Shown: positions 8,721 to 23,700 of the stretch, piece after piece
Layout: each line of letters opens with the position of its first letter
How positions within the stretch are numbered: position 1 is the first letter of the stretch
Source: CADEED01 sp043747875
GTDB lineage: Bacteria > Pseudomonadota > Gammaproteobacteria > Steroidobacterales > Steroidobacteraceae
NCBI GenBank assembly: GCA_043747875.1
Contig: JAYTOI010000009.1
Span: 1-64,000, forward strand
Direction of reading: 5' to 3'
DNA: 64,000 bases
Notes under the pieces: model-generated
What the model was told of the DNA's origin: nothing
Seen by the model: only the letters and a program-made list of their open reading frames with translations
The model's database searches: none
Translations under genes and position numbers: made by a program

Positions 8721-11700
8721 ATGGTCGCAGTCGTCAGCGGTTCGGGACTCGGTCTCTTCAATTCTTCGGCGTCGACCCTCAATGCCCAGGGCACGGACGG
8801 AAACTCCGTCGTCGGGCGTGGCAACGATCGGGTGTTCGTCAATACCGCGAACGGCAACCTCGTAGTCCAGAGCGTCGACGACGTACTGGTCGCGACCGGC
8901 CTCGATACGGCGTTGGTCCGCACCTATAACTCTCAGGGACTGCTGGACGGCGACAACGACGACAGCTGGCGCATCGGCTTCTACCGCCGCGTCGTATTGG
9001 ACGGACCGCTTGGGGATGCGCAAAGCACCGTTACCAAGACCTTCGGCGACGGCGCCGAAATCGTCTATCGCTACGATGCCGGCTCCGGCCGCTACCTGAG
9101 CACGGACGGCAACGGCGCGCACGACACGTTGTCCTTTTCCGGCGGCGAGTGGACCTGGACCGACGGCGCGACGCTGACCACCGAGACCTATGGCAGCGAT
9201 GGCCGCCTGAGCGCCCAGCGCGATACCAGCAACAACGTCATCCAGTACGTCTACACCGGCAACCTGCTGACGCAGGTCATCGACGCTTCCGGCCAGCAGA
9301 CCATCCTGCAATACGACGGCAACAATCTCGCGTCGGTGCGCGTCGTGAGCCAGGGGCAGGAGCAGACGCTCACTCTTTATTCTTACGATGCGCAGAATCG
9401 CCTCATCGAAGTGGCCGTCGACTATTCCTGGAACGACGGCAGCGTCGCGGACCAGAACAGCTACCTCACGACCTACCGCTACGTCGGCACTACCAACCTG
9501 CTGGCGGAGACCACGCAGCGCAGCGGCATGGCTGCGCGCGTGCTCGCCTCGCAGACCTTCACCTATGAGCTCATCGGCGGCCTGTATCGAGTCAAGACGG
9601 TCACCGACGCCGAAGGCCGTACCACCACGTTCGATTACACGCTGACCTCGAACGCAGGCGGCCTGGTCACCACGTTCGCGCCGGCCGATGCCGGCGATCT
9701 CCACACCACGGACACGCAGGTCGCCGACGTACCGTACCCGAGAATCGACGCCGCGCTCACGACTCCGACCGCCGGTCTGACGGGCGCCGCGCTGCTCGAG
9801 ACCGCGAACGGCGTCGTCATCGAGCCGAAGGTCGCGTTCGATTCGAACGGCAACGGCTTCGCCGTATGGGCACAGGGCGGCGACGTCTTCGCGCGCCGCT
9901 ATACGCGCGCCAACGACACGTGGGCCGCAGCCATCACGCTCGACACCAACGCGAATACCGTGAGCGCACCGACGCTCGCGCTCGACGCCGCGGGTAACGC
10001 GGTCGTCGCGTGGGCGCAGAGCAACGGCACCGCGGTCTCTGCCTACGGCCTCACGTTCAATGTGACCACCGGCAACTGGGGCACGGCGGCGTTGCTCGAG
10101 ACCACCACTCAGGCCGTCGCGACCACCGCGTACTCGGTCAGCGCGTCCATCGCCGGCACGCAGGCCGCGGTCGCATTCCTGCAGACCGATGGCACGCGCA
10201 ACAACGCCTACGTCGCACGCTGGAACGGCAGCGCGTGGTCGGCGGCCACGCTCGTCGAAGCGCGCACCGACGTCGCGGCGCAACCGTCCGTCGCGGTAGA
10301 TAGTCAGGGCAACGCCGCCGTGCTGCTGCAGCAGTCGAACGGCACGGCCAACAGCATCTATGTGAACCGCTTCACCGCGTCCACTGCGACGTGGAGCGGC
10401 GCCACGCTGCTCGAGACCTCGAACACCGCGGCCATCGAGCCGAAGGTCGTGTTCGACGCGAATGGCAACGGCTTCGCGGTGTGGTCGCAGGGTGCCGATG
10501 TCTTCGCGCGCCGCTACACGCGCTCGACCAACACCTGGGCGGCCGCGATCACACTCGACGCCAATGGCAACGCCACGAGCACGCCCGCGCTGGCGGTGGA
10601 CGCGGCGGGCAATGCCATCGCCGCGTGGGCGCAGAGCAATGGTTCGGCCCTATCCACGTACGCTGCGGTGTTCAATCCCGCCACTGGCAACTGGGGCGCG
10701 GCGACGCTGCTCGAGTCCACCAATCTCGCGGTGGCGAGCACGGCGTATTCCATCAGCGCCACCATCACCTCATCGCCGGCTGGCATTCGCGCCGCCGTAG
10801 CGTGGCTGCAGACCGACGGCACCCGCAACGACGCGTATCTCGCGCGCTGGAATGGCAGCACCTGGTCCGGCGCCGCGCTGGCAGAAGCACGCAACGACGC
10901 CGCCGCGCAGCCGAGCGTTGCGATCGACGCACTCGGCAATGCCGTGGTCGCCGTGCAGCAGTCGAACGGCACGGCCAACAGCCTGTACGCCAACCGCTAT
11001 GTCGGCGACACCACGCCTTATCGCGTGGTGGCGGCCGGCAACACCTGGCGCTCGATCGCGAATGCCGTTTATGGAATCGACAGCGACGCCGCAGGCCAGA
11101 GGCTTTCCGAACAACTCTTGGGGCAGTCGCTCACCGTCAATAACCGGCTCACGGGTTTCCCGCCGACGCTGCAGGTGCCGACCAGCAGTCAGGTCACCGT
11201 TCCTGCGTACTACATCGTGCTCGGCACCGACGACTGGGTCAGCATTACCGACACGCTCTACGGCACGCGCGATCCGAATGCGGTGCTCGCGCTGCAGGGG
11301 GCCACCGGACATCCCACACTTTTTGCCACGCAGCATCTCCCGGTTCCGACGACGCTGCGCTACACGGCGAGCGGGCAGGTGACGATCACCGCGGGAAACC
11401 CGCTGATCTCCACCACCGACAACGTCACCACCTCGCAGCAGTACGGCCTGCTGTCCGGTGCGCCCAGCAACAGCAGCAGCGTGGGCTGGCAGCCCTCGGC
11501 GCTGCTCGAGAACCGTGATTTCTCGGTCGTGGGTCAGTATCCGCGCATCGAGCTGAATGCCAACGGCGACGGCTTCGCGATCTATTCCGAGTGGAATCGC
11601 ATGTATGCGCGGCGCTTCGACGCCGCCACGCAGAGCTGGGGCGTAGAGATGCCGGTCCATGACGGCACCGGCACCATCAACGCCTCGCCCCTGGAAGTCG

Positions 11701-14700
11701 CCGTGGATGCGGCCGGCAACGCAGTGGCGGTGTGGCAAGGCTGGAGTCCGGCGACCAGCACGAACGTCATGCACGTCAGCAATTTCAACGTCGCGAGTGG
11801 CGCCTGGAGCGCGGCGGTCACGATCCCGAATGCGTATTTCGCCGCCGACCACGGACAATCGCTCGTCAAGATGTCCGCGGCGGGCGCCGCGATCACCTAC
11901 ATCCAGTACCACGCCGGTGTAGTTAGCCTGTACGTGACCCGCAACCTCGGCGGCGGCTGGTCCGCCGGCCAGCTGGTGGAAACCGGCAGCCAGGGCGTGG
12001 GGTCACCGGGCATGGCCATGGACGATGCCGGCAACATCATGCTCACCTGGCAGCAGTCCGACGGCACGTTCAACCAGGCTTATTCGAACCGTTGGCTGGC
12101 CGCATCGGGCTCGCTCTCTGGAGTCACCGCGCTCACGAGCGCCGCTTCGGGTAACCAAAACGTATCGGAGCCGCAACTCAGCGGCGATGCGCAGGGAAAC
12201 CTGCTGGCCGTATACCGTGCGGGCAGCACGCTCACCGTGCGCCGATTCGACGCGATCACCGGCACCTGGCAGGCCGCGCAGTCATTGGCGACGAATGTCC
12301 ACGGCCACAAGGTCGCCTCGGACGCAGCCGGGAATGCGGCCATCATGTGGCACCAGGTCACCGGCGCATCCCAGGCGCTCATGTTCAGCCGCTACGATCG
12401 CGTCACCGGATCGTGGCCGGCACCGGACGTCATCACTTCCATCCAGGGCGTCGGCAGCTCGGGCCGGTTCATGCTCGAAATTCAGGGCAAGAACGTCGTG
12501 GCCGCCTGGGTCGACTCGAATCCCATGACGGGCCATCTGGGCATCACCGTCTCCCGAAACAGTGACGGCGCCTGGAGCACTCCGCAGCAGGTGGTCGCGA
12601 ATCTGAATTCGCAGAATTTCTCGCTGTCGATGGATGGCGCCGGCAACATCAGCTTCGTCGATATGCGCACCGAGACCGGCGGATACACGTCGGCCCATGT
12701 CACGCGCTACAACACGCCTTACTACACGATCCCCTCCGGGGCCACCTGGCGCGCGATTGCCAATACACTCTATGGATTGGACAGCGTCGCGGCCGGCAAT
12801 GCATTGCGCGACGAGCTCGGCAACCCGCCGCTCGACGCGGGCAACCGCCTCACGAACCTGCCGGCGCGCCTCACGGTGAGCACCACGGCTCTGGCGACGG
12901 TGCCGCCTTACTACGTCGTGCAGGCCGGCGATAGCTGGGGCTCGATCGCGCAGGCCATTTACGGCACGACCAGCACGCGCATCGAGGAGACGCTGCGCCG
13001 CGTGACCGGCGATCCGGTGCTCGCCGCCGGGTTGCATCTCGCCGTCCCGGCCACCCTCTATTACGGCTCCGACACCATCTATCTACAGACCGACGTCACC
13101 AATTCGCTCGGCGCCGTGGACACCTACGTGCGCGACGCGTCCGGAAGGCTCACCGCGCATCGCCAACCCACCGTGGACGGTGTGCGCATCGACGATCGTT
13201 ACGAATACGATGCCGCCGGCAACCTGACGCGCAGCATCCACGACTTCGGCGGATTGAATCGCACCTCCGACTTCGCCTACGACGGCAACGGCAACCTGAC
13301 CAACACCTGGGATTCGCTCGGAAACGCCACGACGCGAACCTACGACCAATGGAACCAGCTGCTCACTGAGACCAGCTACACCGGCACCGATCCCGATGGC
13401 GCCGGCGCCGTCATCGCCGTCGGCGCGATGACCACGCATTACGTCTATGACGGCCTGCGCCGCCTGCGCTTCGTGATTTCGCCGGACCAGCGCGTCACCG
13501 AGCATGCGTACAACGGCTGGGGTCAGAGGGTCGCGGAAATCATCTACCCCGATGCGCGCTATACGGCCGGCGGGTTCACCGAAACCGCCGTGGGCCAGTG
13601 GACCAGCACGCAGAACCTGTCGCGCATCCAGCGCACCGACTTCTCGTACGATTTCCGCGGCAACCTGAGCAACGCGCGTCGCTACGAGCGCATGGAGTCG
13701 TGGGGCGCCGGCGATCTGACTACCGCCTCGATCGCCTCTTTTCTGTACGACCAGCGCGGCCGGCTCACGTACCAGTACACGCCGGTCGGCTCGGCGTTCG
13801 TCGGCGGTCTGTATGACTCGCGCGGCAGTTCCAACTTCGGTTACGACGTGTTCGGAAAGGTCACCGGCGCGGGAACCGCGATCGACAACTACCAGGCGGT
13901 GGACGAGAGGCGGTTCGACGACGTTGCGAACATGGCGTCGGTCACCGAGAACGCTTACTACTACAGCGCTGCCACGCCGCCTCGCTATTCGATCGAGAGC
14001 TACAACGCCGTGGGCGAGACCGTGAGCATCAGGCGGCTCGCGTACCTGAGCAGCGGGTCCTATCAGGACACGACCCACTTTGCGTACGACGCGGCCGGGC
14101 GCCTGCGCATGACCACCGACACGCTGGGCGTGCGCACGTACAAGATCTACGACGCGATGGGCCGCAACGTCGGCGCGATCGATGCCGAAGGCCGTCTCAC
14201 GAGATTTTTCTACAATCACGCCAGCGAGGTCGTCAAGACCGTGCGCTACTCGAGCGCGCTCGGCGCCTCCACACTGGCATCGCTCGTCGATGCGCAGGGA
14301 AAGCCCGCGGAGGTGTCGATCGACACTTTGGTCGCGAACCTGCCGAGCCGCGATGAGTCGCGCGACCAGATCGCCCGCGCGGTTTTCGATGCCGCGGGCC
14401 GGCTCGCATACGTCATCGACGCACTGGGAGGCGTCACGCAGACGCGCTACGACGGCGCCGGCCGCGTCATCGGCACGACGCAGTATGCGAATCCGGTTTC
14501 GATCCTGGATTCCGTGGGCGAAGTGTCAGTGGCGCAGCTCGCCCCCGGAGGCGCCTACGCGATCGAACCGAACGCCGAAGACGACCGCAACACGCGCAGC
14601 TTCCTCGACGCCGACGGCAACGTGCGCGCGGTGCTCGATGCGGAAGGCTACCTCACCGAGTTCAAACACGATTCGGCGGGCCGGCTCATCGAGCAGGTGG

Positions 14701-17700
14701 CGTACGCCAACGCCACGCCGGTTGCCGAGCGCGCCGCGGGCACCCTCGACGCGCTGCGTCCGGCTGAGGATCTGCCGGCGCACACCGACGACCCCGAGAG
14801 CGACATCCGCTCGTATTTCTTCTACGACATCCAGGGCCGCCGTGTCGCCGAAGTCGATGGCAAGGGCTATCTCACGGAAACAGTCTACGACCGCGCGAGC
14901 AACGTCGCGCAGGTGGTCCGGTACGAAAACGCCACGACGGTCACGACGACCTCCACGTTGATCTCGCTGCGTTCGGCCGCGACGGGCGTGAATCGCACGA
15001 CGAGCTTCCGCTACGACGGCATGCGCCGCGTGGTCGAGCAGACGAATCACGAGGGCACGGTGACGCGCGTCAAGCTGGACGCGGACGGAAATGTGCTCGC
15101 GACGACCATTGCCGCGGGCACGGGCGAGGCGCGCACCACGCAGGCGGAAGTCGACGGTCTCGGGCGCATGGTGCGCGAGCTGTCGGCGCAGGGCAGTGCC
15201 GAGATCGCGGGCGGCATGGATCCAACTACCGCCTGGTCGCTGTACGGCACGCGGTACCAGTACGACGGCGCCGATCGCCGCATCGCAACCATCGATCCGA
15301 ACGGTTCCCGCACCGTGTTCTTCTATGACAAGAGCAGCCGCCTGCGTTTCACGGTGCGCGACCTCGGCGACGGTACCGGCGAGCTCGTCGAGATGCGCTA
15401 CGACGCGCTCGGCCAGCTGTCGCACTCCGTCGCCTACACCAACCGGATCTCCACCGCGACGCTCGCAGGCGGGCTCGTCAACGACACGATCCTGGTGCGC
15501 GCGGCGGCGGCCAACGATCCGGCGCAGATCTCGGTGCTGGCGAAAGAATACCGTCGCACCGGCGAGGTCGAGGCCGTCACGGATGCGATCGGCGCGCGCA
15601 CGGAGTTCGGCTACAACACCTTCCGCGAGCTCACGTCGGAGACGGCCGGGATCGACGCGGGCCGCACCCGCGATCACCTCTACGACTACGATCGCCGCGG
15701 GCTGCAGACATTCATCGCCTGGGAACCGCTCGGGATCAACCAGACGCGGACCACCCGTTACGACGCATTCGGCCGCGCCGCATCCGTCACCGACCAGTAC
15801 GGCAACGTCGTGCACCGCGAGTACGACGCCCTGGGCCGGGTCGTCGCCGCCGTGGATGCGCTGGGCCGCCGCACCACCAGCACCTACGACGCCTTCTCGC
15901 GCGCGCGCACCAGCACCGACGCGCTGCAGAACCAGACTATCTACTCGTACGACGATGCCGCGCGCCGCATGACGGTGACGACTCCCGAGGGAGTCGAAGT
16001 CACGACGGTGCACAATCGCGACGGGCAGGTGTTCACCGTTTCGGACAGCGCCGGCGCGACCACGACGTACCACTATGACGCCAATGGGCAGTTGCAGTCG
16101 GTGTCGGACGACATGGGCGCCATCGAATCGCGGACCTATGACCGTGGCGGGCGGCTGGAGACCGTGGTCGACGGCCGCGAGGTCACCATGCGTCTGCAGT
16201 ACGACGCCGCCAACCGCGTGCTGACCCGCACGCAGGACTTCGGAGGACTCGCGCTGCGGACCAGCTTCGAGTACGACGGCCAGGGCCGCGTCTTCCGCGT
16301 CACCGAACCCGGCAACCGCGTCACGCGGACCAACTACTACGCCGATGGCCAGGTCCATGAAGTCATCGTGGACGAGAACGGTCTTGCGATCCGAACCGAA
16401 TACCACTACGACCTCACGAAGAACGTCGTTACCGTCACCGAGAACGCCGACGGCGCCGGACCCCACGACCAGCCGCGTCGTACCGAATACGTGTACGACG
16501 ATCTCGGCCGCCGCACTCGGCAGATCGTCGACCCCGCGGCGCTGAATCTCGTCACCGAATTCCGATATGACCGCAACGGCCGCGTCACGCGCAGCATCGA
16601 CGCCGAGCACAACTCGACCTGGCACGTGTACGACGCGGCCGGCCAGATGCTGCAGACGATCGACGCGCTGGGTGGCGTGACCGACCGCGTGTATGACGCG
16701 GCGGGCCGCGTCGTGCTCACTCGGCGGCACGCGAACGCGGTGAGCGTCGCGGGGTTCCAGGATCAGGATACCCTCGCGTTCCAGATCGTGGCCCCCGCGA
16801 GCCAGGACCGTGTGACGCGCACGGTTTACGATGGGGACGGCCGCGAACGCTTCAGCATCGCGACGCTGAGCGCGGACGTCAGCGGCGGCGTGGTGGTCGG
16901 CGAACGCGGCGTGGTCACGGAACGTGCCTTCGACGATCACGGCAACGTGACGTCGCGACGCGTGTACTCCAACGACATCGCGATCCCGGCTGCCGTGTCC
17001 GGGCAGAGCATCGCAGGTCTCTTGTCACCGTCGGACGAGGACCGTGTGGATTTCACGCTCTACGACACGCGCGATCAGGCGGTATTCCTGGTCGACGTGT
17101 ACGGCGCCGTCCGGCGCCAGTGGTTCGACGACGGCGGCAATCTCATCCGCACCACCGCATACGCGACCTCCACCGATGCGGACCTCACGGTGGTGGATCT
17201 CACCGAGTGGTCCGACGACCATGCCGGCGATACCGGCAATCGCACCACGCATTTCTGGTACGACGCGCTCGGCCGCGTGCGCTTCGCGCTCGACGCGCAG
17301 GGTTATCTCAAGGAAACGGGTTATCTCGACGCCGCACGCCGGCAGGTCGACATTGCCTACGCGCGCCCGCAACCGTTCATCGGTACGGACAGCGTCCAGT
17401 ACATCGAGCAGCATCTGCTGCTCGACGCCGTGAACGATCGCAGAACGACGACGTTCCGCGATGCCGCGGGCCGCATCGAGCGCGTCGAGCAGGTGTTCGA
17501 CTACGCGGGTGATACGAATTCCGCGGTCGTTCTGTCCGAGCAGTTCACGTATGACGGCCTCGGCAACAAGCGCACGTACCGCAATGCCAACGGTGACGTC
17601 TGGACGTATCGCTACGACGCGAACGGCCGCCTCACAGATGAGATCAGCCCGCTGCACACCGTCACGCGCATCAACGATGTCAGCGGGACGTTGACGCCGA

Positions 17701-20700
17701 CATCCGAGACGGTATCCGTGGTCACGCGCATGACCTACGACCTGCTCGGCAACGTGAAGACCCGCACCGAAGGCATCCGGCGCTTCACGAACGAAACGGA
17801 AAATACCGCGGGCTCGCGCACCACGACCTACGGCTACGACGCCCTCGGGCGCCAGACTTCGGTCACGCATCCCGCGACGATGCTGTACAGCCCGTCGCTC
17901 GACGACGCGCAGAACGTCGGCATCGACACGCAGCTTCAGGAAGGGTCGACGCCGGCAACGCCGGTGTCGCGGGTGACGTACAACGCGCTCGGCGACGCGG
18001 TCATGAGTGTCGACGTGAGCGGCGCGCGCAGCCGCAAGGCGTACGACGCGCTCGGCCGCGTGAAATTCGAAGTCGATGCCCTGGGCTTCGTCACCGGATA
18101 CGGCTATGACGTGTTCGGCAACGCGACCTCGATGACGCGCTACGCGACCGCAATCGATGCGCAGACGCTGCCGCCCGAGGGCGAGTGGTCGGCCGCGCAG
18201 ATCGATCAATCTACCGCGGTGTCGAATTCATTCGATCGCCTCATCGAGACGCACTACGACCGGCTGAATCGGCGCACGCGTGTGATCCAGCCCGGCGGGC
18301 TGCAGTACACACCCGCCAATCAGACCCCGAATGACCCCGCGCATTATTCGGTGGGATGGGGCGAGACCGCTTTCGAGTACAACGCGCTCGGCGATCTGGT
18401 GCGCGAGCGCAAGCTGCTCGACTTCGAGGCGCAGCTGTTCGCGGACACTTACTTCTTCTACGACCGGAATGCGCGGCGCGTGCACACCGTCGATGCCCTC
18501 GGCTACGTGATGGAGGACCAGTACGACGCGCGCGGCAATCTCACGCGGCACGTGGAATACGCCGCCAAGCTCACCGGCAGCGCGCCGTGGAACCCGGCGG
18601 CCGTGGCCCACACGACCAGCGACACGCACCCCAACAGCGCCAACGCGCCGAACGGGTACGACCGCCGTACCACCTACGAGTACGACTCGCTCGATCGCGT
18701 GCGCAAGCAGACCGTCTACGACGTCGAGTTCGCCACCGGCAGCGGCCAGGCGACGGGCACGGATTTCGCCGATCAGGTGACCAGATACGACTACGACGCC
18801 GTCGGCAACCGCACGGTGATCACGGACCACTACGGCGCCAGGGCCTTCACTTACTACGACGTGCTCGGCCGCGTGCGCGCGATCGCCCAGCCCGCGCGCC
18901 TCGCGGACACGAACGGCAATTTCCAGAACGAGGCGTCGGCGGTGACACCGCTCATCGAGTTGCGACGCGACGTATACGGCAACGTCGTCGAGCAGATCCG
19001 CTACGGCACGAGTGCGACGGACGTCACCGCGGACGACTACACCGCGCCCGCGGGCGGTGCCACGCAGTGGACGCGCATGCAGCTCGACCACTACGGGCGC
19101 CTCAAGCACTCGCAGGATGCCTCGCTCGCGAACCGCTTCTTCTCGTACAACATTCGTGGCGACGTCGCGAAGGAATGGCAGGTCTTTCACGACGCGGAGG
19201 GCACTCCGTACGTCCATGCCGTCATCCACGAATACGACCTGCTCGGCCGCGAGATCGGGACGATCGAGCCACTGCGTCGCAACGACACGGAGACCTTCAC
19301 GCCGACCAGCGCGGTCGTGACGTTCAATCCGACCTGGTACAACGGCGGTGGCGCGACACCCGCGTGGCTCGGCGACACGGTGGTCGACCTGTCCTGGCAG
19401 GATCTCGGCACCGATGCCCCGGTACGCGTGATCTTTCTGTACACGCGCCGCAACCATTTCCTCACGCAGGGAGATACACACAGCCAGAGCGCGACCATTT
19501 CGGCGCGCAGCGGCGCGCACCTGTCGTGGCGCGATGACGGCAATGGCAACGGCGGTGTCTTCAGCGTCGATCGCATCCTCGTTTACACGGCCGACCTGAG
19601 CACGCTGCTGCGCGATTCGTGGGCCAACTCGCCGCCCGGCGCCGCGAGCAACTCGCAGGTCGCGTACCTGCGCATGCAGTACAACGGATTCGGCGAGATG
19701 GTCGCCAAGGGCACGAACGCGACGGCGGCAGGCACCGAGCTCCAGGAGTACTGGAAGTACGACAACAACGGCCGCATATGGATGACGAACGCCGATGATG
19801 GCCTCGACAAGACGTATACGTACGACGTCGCCGGCCGCATGACCGTCGAAGCCCGTCACCTGGTGAAGGGCGCGTTCGCCGGATTGACGGAACCTGTCTA
19901 TCTACCGAGCCCGGGCGTGCTGCTCACGGCGAACCAGTACGATGCGCTCGATCGCATCGTCCAGCAGGTGCTGCCCGAGCGCGATGTCGACACCGGCATC
20001 CAGGTCGCGATCAACGACCTGTTCCTGAACACGCTCGACGGCAAGCCGACGCTGTACTGGACCGGACAGCCCGAGGCGAACGTCAAGGTGACGTTCGAAT
20101 ATCGCTTTGCGAATTCGCCGGCGGAGGAGCCCTGGGAGACGCTGGAGGTCACGCAGATCTCGGCCACGCAGATGGGCGTGGACCTGACGGGGCTCGCCCA
20201 TCCGCAATACGTGTTCCGCATCGCGAAGAGCCAGACGCTGCAATTCGCGCCGTTTGCGCGCTCGGTGGGCACGTTCCATTTCGAGGCGGGCGTCACGACT
20301 TCAGCCGCGCTGTTTCGCACCCCTCCGGATCCCGCTTCGGAAGTCTCGAGCCTGCTCGGCAACTACACCAACGGCATCATCACCTGGGCGGCGCCCGATG
20401 ATCTCACCGTGACCCCGGGGATTCGCTTCCAGCGCGATGGCAGCTCCGTTTGGGAGGAAGCCACGGTGACGCGCGTCGGCGGCAATTTCCGCGCGGACGC
20501 GACGCTTGCGCTGCGCGTCGCCGGGGCCTACGCGTGGCAAGTCACGTACGCGCGCGACAACCTTCTGATCGCATTCCACTCCGGCTCGCTGAGCTCGGAT
20601 GGCTACTATCAGATCCGCACGGTCGACACGGGGTCCACGTCGCCGCTGGCAACGGAGCAGTATTCGGCGGCGCCCCCGGCGCCGCAGACCTTCGTCAGCG

Positions 20701-23700
20701 GCAGCACGCGCCAGATATTCTGGAACGTCCCCAGCATGACGGTCGAGGGACCCTTCGACGTGCGCATCGAGTACAAGCGCGCCTCCGATCCCGACTCCGC
20801 GTTCACGCCGGGCACGCTGACGACCAGCGCCGGGCCGACCGGCTTTACCCGCTACGCGTTCACGGTGAGCGGTTTCCCGCAGGACTCGTACGAGTACCGG
20901 GTGACCTATCGCCTCGGTGCCTCCAATGGCGTGGGTGGCCGCGTGTATGCCACGCAGCGCAACTCGTTCTCCGTGGCAGATGCCTACCTCAACGTCACCA
21001 ACAGCGCGATCGTCGCGCCGCAGTCGCAGCCGCTGCCGACACCGCCGATCAGCTCGATAACGGGCACGGCTGGCGTGGGCACGGCCGGCTGGTCGAACGT
21101 GACTTCGCAGTGGATCCAGGCGACGGAGGTCGTGGGCCAACTCCAGGATCAATTCAGCTGGGTCGGTCCCAACTCGGTCAGGCCCACCTGGGCCGGCGGC
21201 GGGAATTCCGGCTGGGTCGTGATCGACTACATCACTTCCGGCGAGTCGTTCTCCGGCACGAACGAAAATGTGTATCCGTCGCCCGAACCACGCACGTGGT
21301 CCGGCACGATGACCCGCGATGCCGCCAACGCTTTCCAGTTGGCGGAAAGTTCGGGCGGTCCGTACTGGTCCTCGCAGTTCCCAGTCGGCGGCGTGAGCTC
21401 GATCCAGCGCCTGCGCGTGTACGAATCGCAGTACGGTGCGCTCATCGCGGACTCCAACGCCTCGTCCACGGGCCCCGGCATCAAGTGGGATGCGCCCGGG
21501 AACGAGCCGAACATCACGGCGCAGGTCTGGTGGGAAGAGATCAACGGACCGTGGCGCTATCTGGGCGAGGCCACGCGCGAGAGCCTCTTCCTGTTCACGA
21601 TGGACGTCTCGGGCATTCCGGACGGCAGCCGCCACATCAAGGTGGAGTACTACCGCCCGAACGAGACCTGGGCATACAACACCGCGATCAAGACCATCAG
21701 CAAGAACGGGGTCAACATCCCGATCCTGACCAACCAGGGCGGGTTCAACCACGACCCCACCTGGATCACGAACCTGCAGGGCAACTCGTCCAACGGCACG
21801 ATCAGCTGGAGCCATCCGGCGCCGAACCCCGGCTACGTGACGCTCGAGTACAAGAGCGGCAATCAGTGGCTGGAATGGCAGCGCTGGACTTCGGGCACGG
21901 ACTTCTCGTTCAACACGGCAAGCTTCGCAACGACGTCGCCGGTGACCTACGAGTACCGCGTCCGCTACTACGGCGCCACGAACCCGTGGCCCACCGCGAC
22001 CACCGCGGGCACGGTGACCGTGCGGCGCATCGAGGTGCCGATCGCGGCCACGCTCAACGTGGGCGCCAACCCCGCGAACCAGACCTATCCCGCGACCCTG
22101 CTCGACGTGAGCGATACCGGCCATGGGCTGCAGTGGACCTTCGGAAAGGATTCGCCGCAGGACACCATCACGTTCAGCTACAACATCGATCAGAGCCCCG
22201 AGCCGGAACACAATTTCTCCGGGGAGATCGCCGGCAACGGGCCTACCTACTCTACGGATTTCCCGCTGCTGCCGGACGGTGCCGGACAGTTCATCTACTG
22301 GATGATCGAGTACAAGCGCCCCGGGGAGAACCACAGCTACGCGCGCCTGCGCGGCTTCACGCAGGTGTGGGCCAATACCACCGACCATCGGCCGAACATC
22401 TCCATCTACCGGCAGATGCCGGAATTCCCGAGCGGCCGCGCGGAGATCCTGCCGCCGCCGGCGTACACGGCCAACAACACGGTGTCGTGGACCTCGGTGC
22501 CGGAGTATCCGGGCCTGGTGCGCTTCCTGGTCGACGGGCAGCAGGCGAACGTGATCGTGGCGCCCGACGGGCGCAGCGTGAACCTCGCCAACGTCAGCCC
22601 GGGCCCGCACACCTACGAGCTGCAGTTCTGGCGTCCCGAAACGACCAGCTATTACGCGCGCGCCAAGGGCACGTTCGATCTCACGCGCACCACCGTCTAC
22701 TCGAACTACTCGTCGCAGATCCTGCCGCGGCTGGCCGATGGGCCACCCCGATCACCGTACGTCTTCAACCAGTACGACCGCTGGGGCAACGTGATCGCGT
22801 ACCAGGACACGACGTACCAGGGCACCAACTACCGCTACAACGTACTCGGCCAGCTCACGACCACGACGAATCCCTACGTGTACGTGCTCGATACGCGCCA
22901 GCCTCTCGGCTTCGGCGATCCGCCGGGCGGCTACCAGGCCACCTCCAGGACCAACTACTACGACATGGTGGGCCGCGCGGTGGCCGCGCGCGACGAGAAT
23001 GGCAACGTCAACGGCGTCACGTTGAACGCCGCCGGACAGATCACCACCGAGTGGCACGCCGACGGTGGCTCGAAACTGTTCATGTACGACGGCTTCGGCC
23101 GCCAGACGCAGGTCATCGACGAGATCGGCTGGCGCCGGCGCATGTCGTACGACAGCGTCGACCGGCAGACCGGCATGCAGACCGAATGGCATCCCGAGGA
23201 GTGGCTCACGCGCGCGTTCACCTACGATGAGCTCGGCCGCCGCATCACGGAGACCAGCGGTGCGCTCGCCCAGGACGGCACGCCCGAGACCATGACTTAC
23301 TACTACGACCTCGCGGGACGCGTCATTCGTACGCGCAGCCAGCAGGACGCCGTGACCGGATACGACTACGACCTCGAAGGCCACAAGATCACGGAGACCA
23401 ATGCGATCGGCGACCGGATGAGCTGGCAGTACGACCACTTCGGCCGCGTGAACCTGCACTTCGACATGAGCGGCACGCGCACCGACTACACCTACAACGG
23501 ACTGGGGTTGATCGACTATCAGTCGAGCACGGGGCTCCAGGGCGGCCAGGCCATCGACTATCAGTATGACGAGGCGGGCAACCTGCGCTTCGTCATCGAC
23601 GAGGCGACCAACCGCCGCGCCGAATACGGCTACGACTTCGCGGGACGCAAGAGCCGCGAGCGCACCACCGTCGACGGCGTGCTGCACCAGGACACACAGA

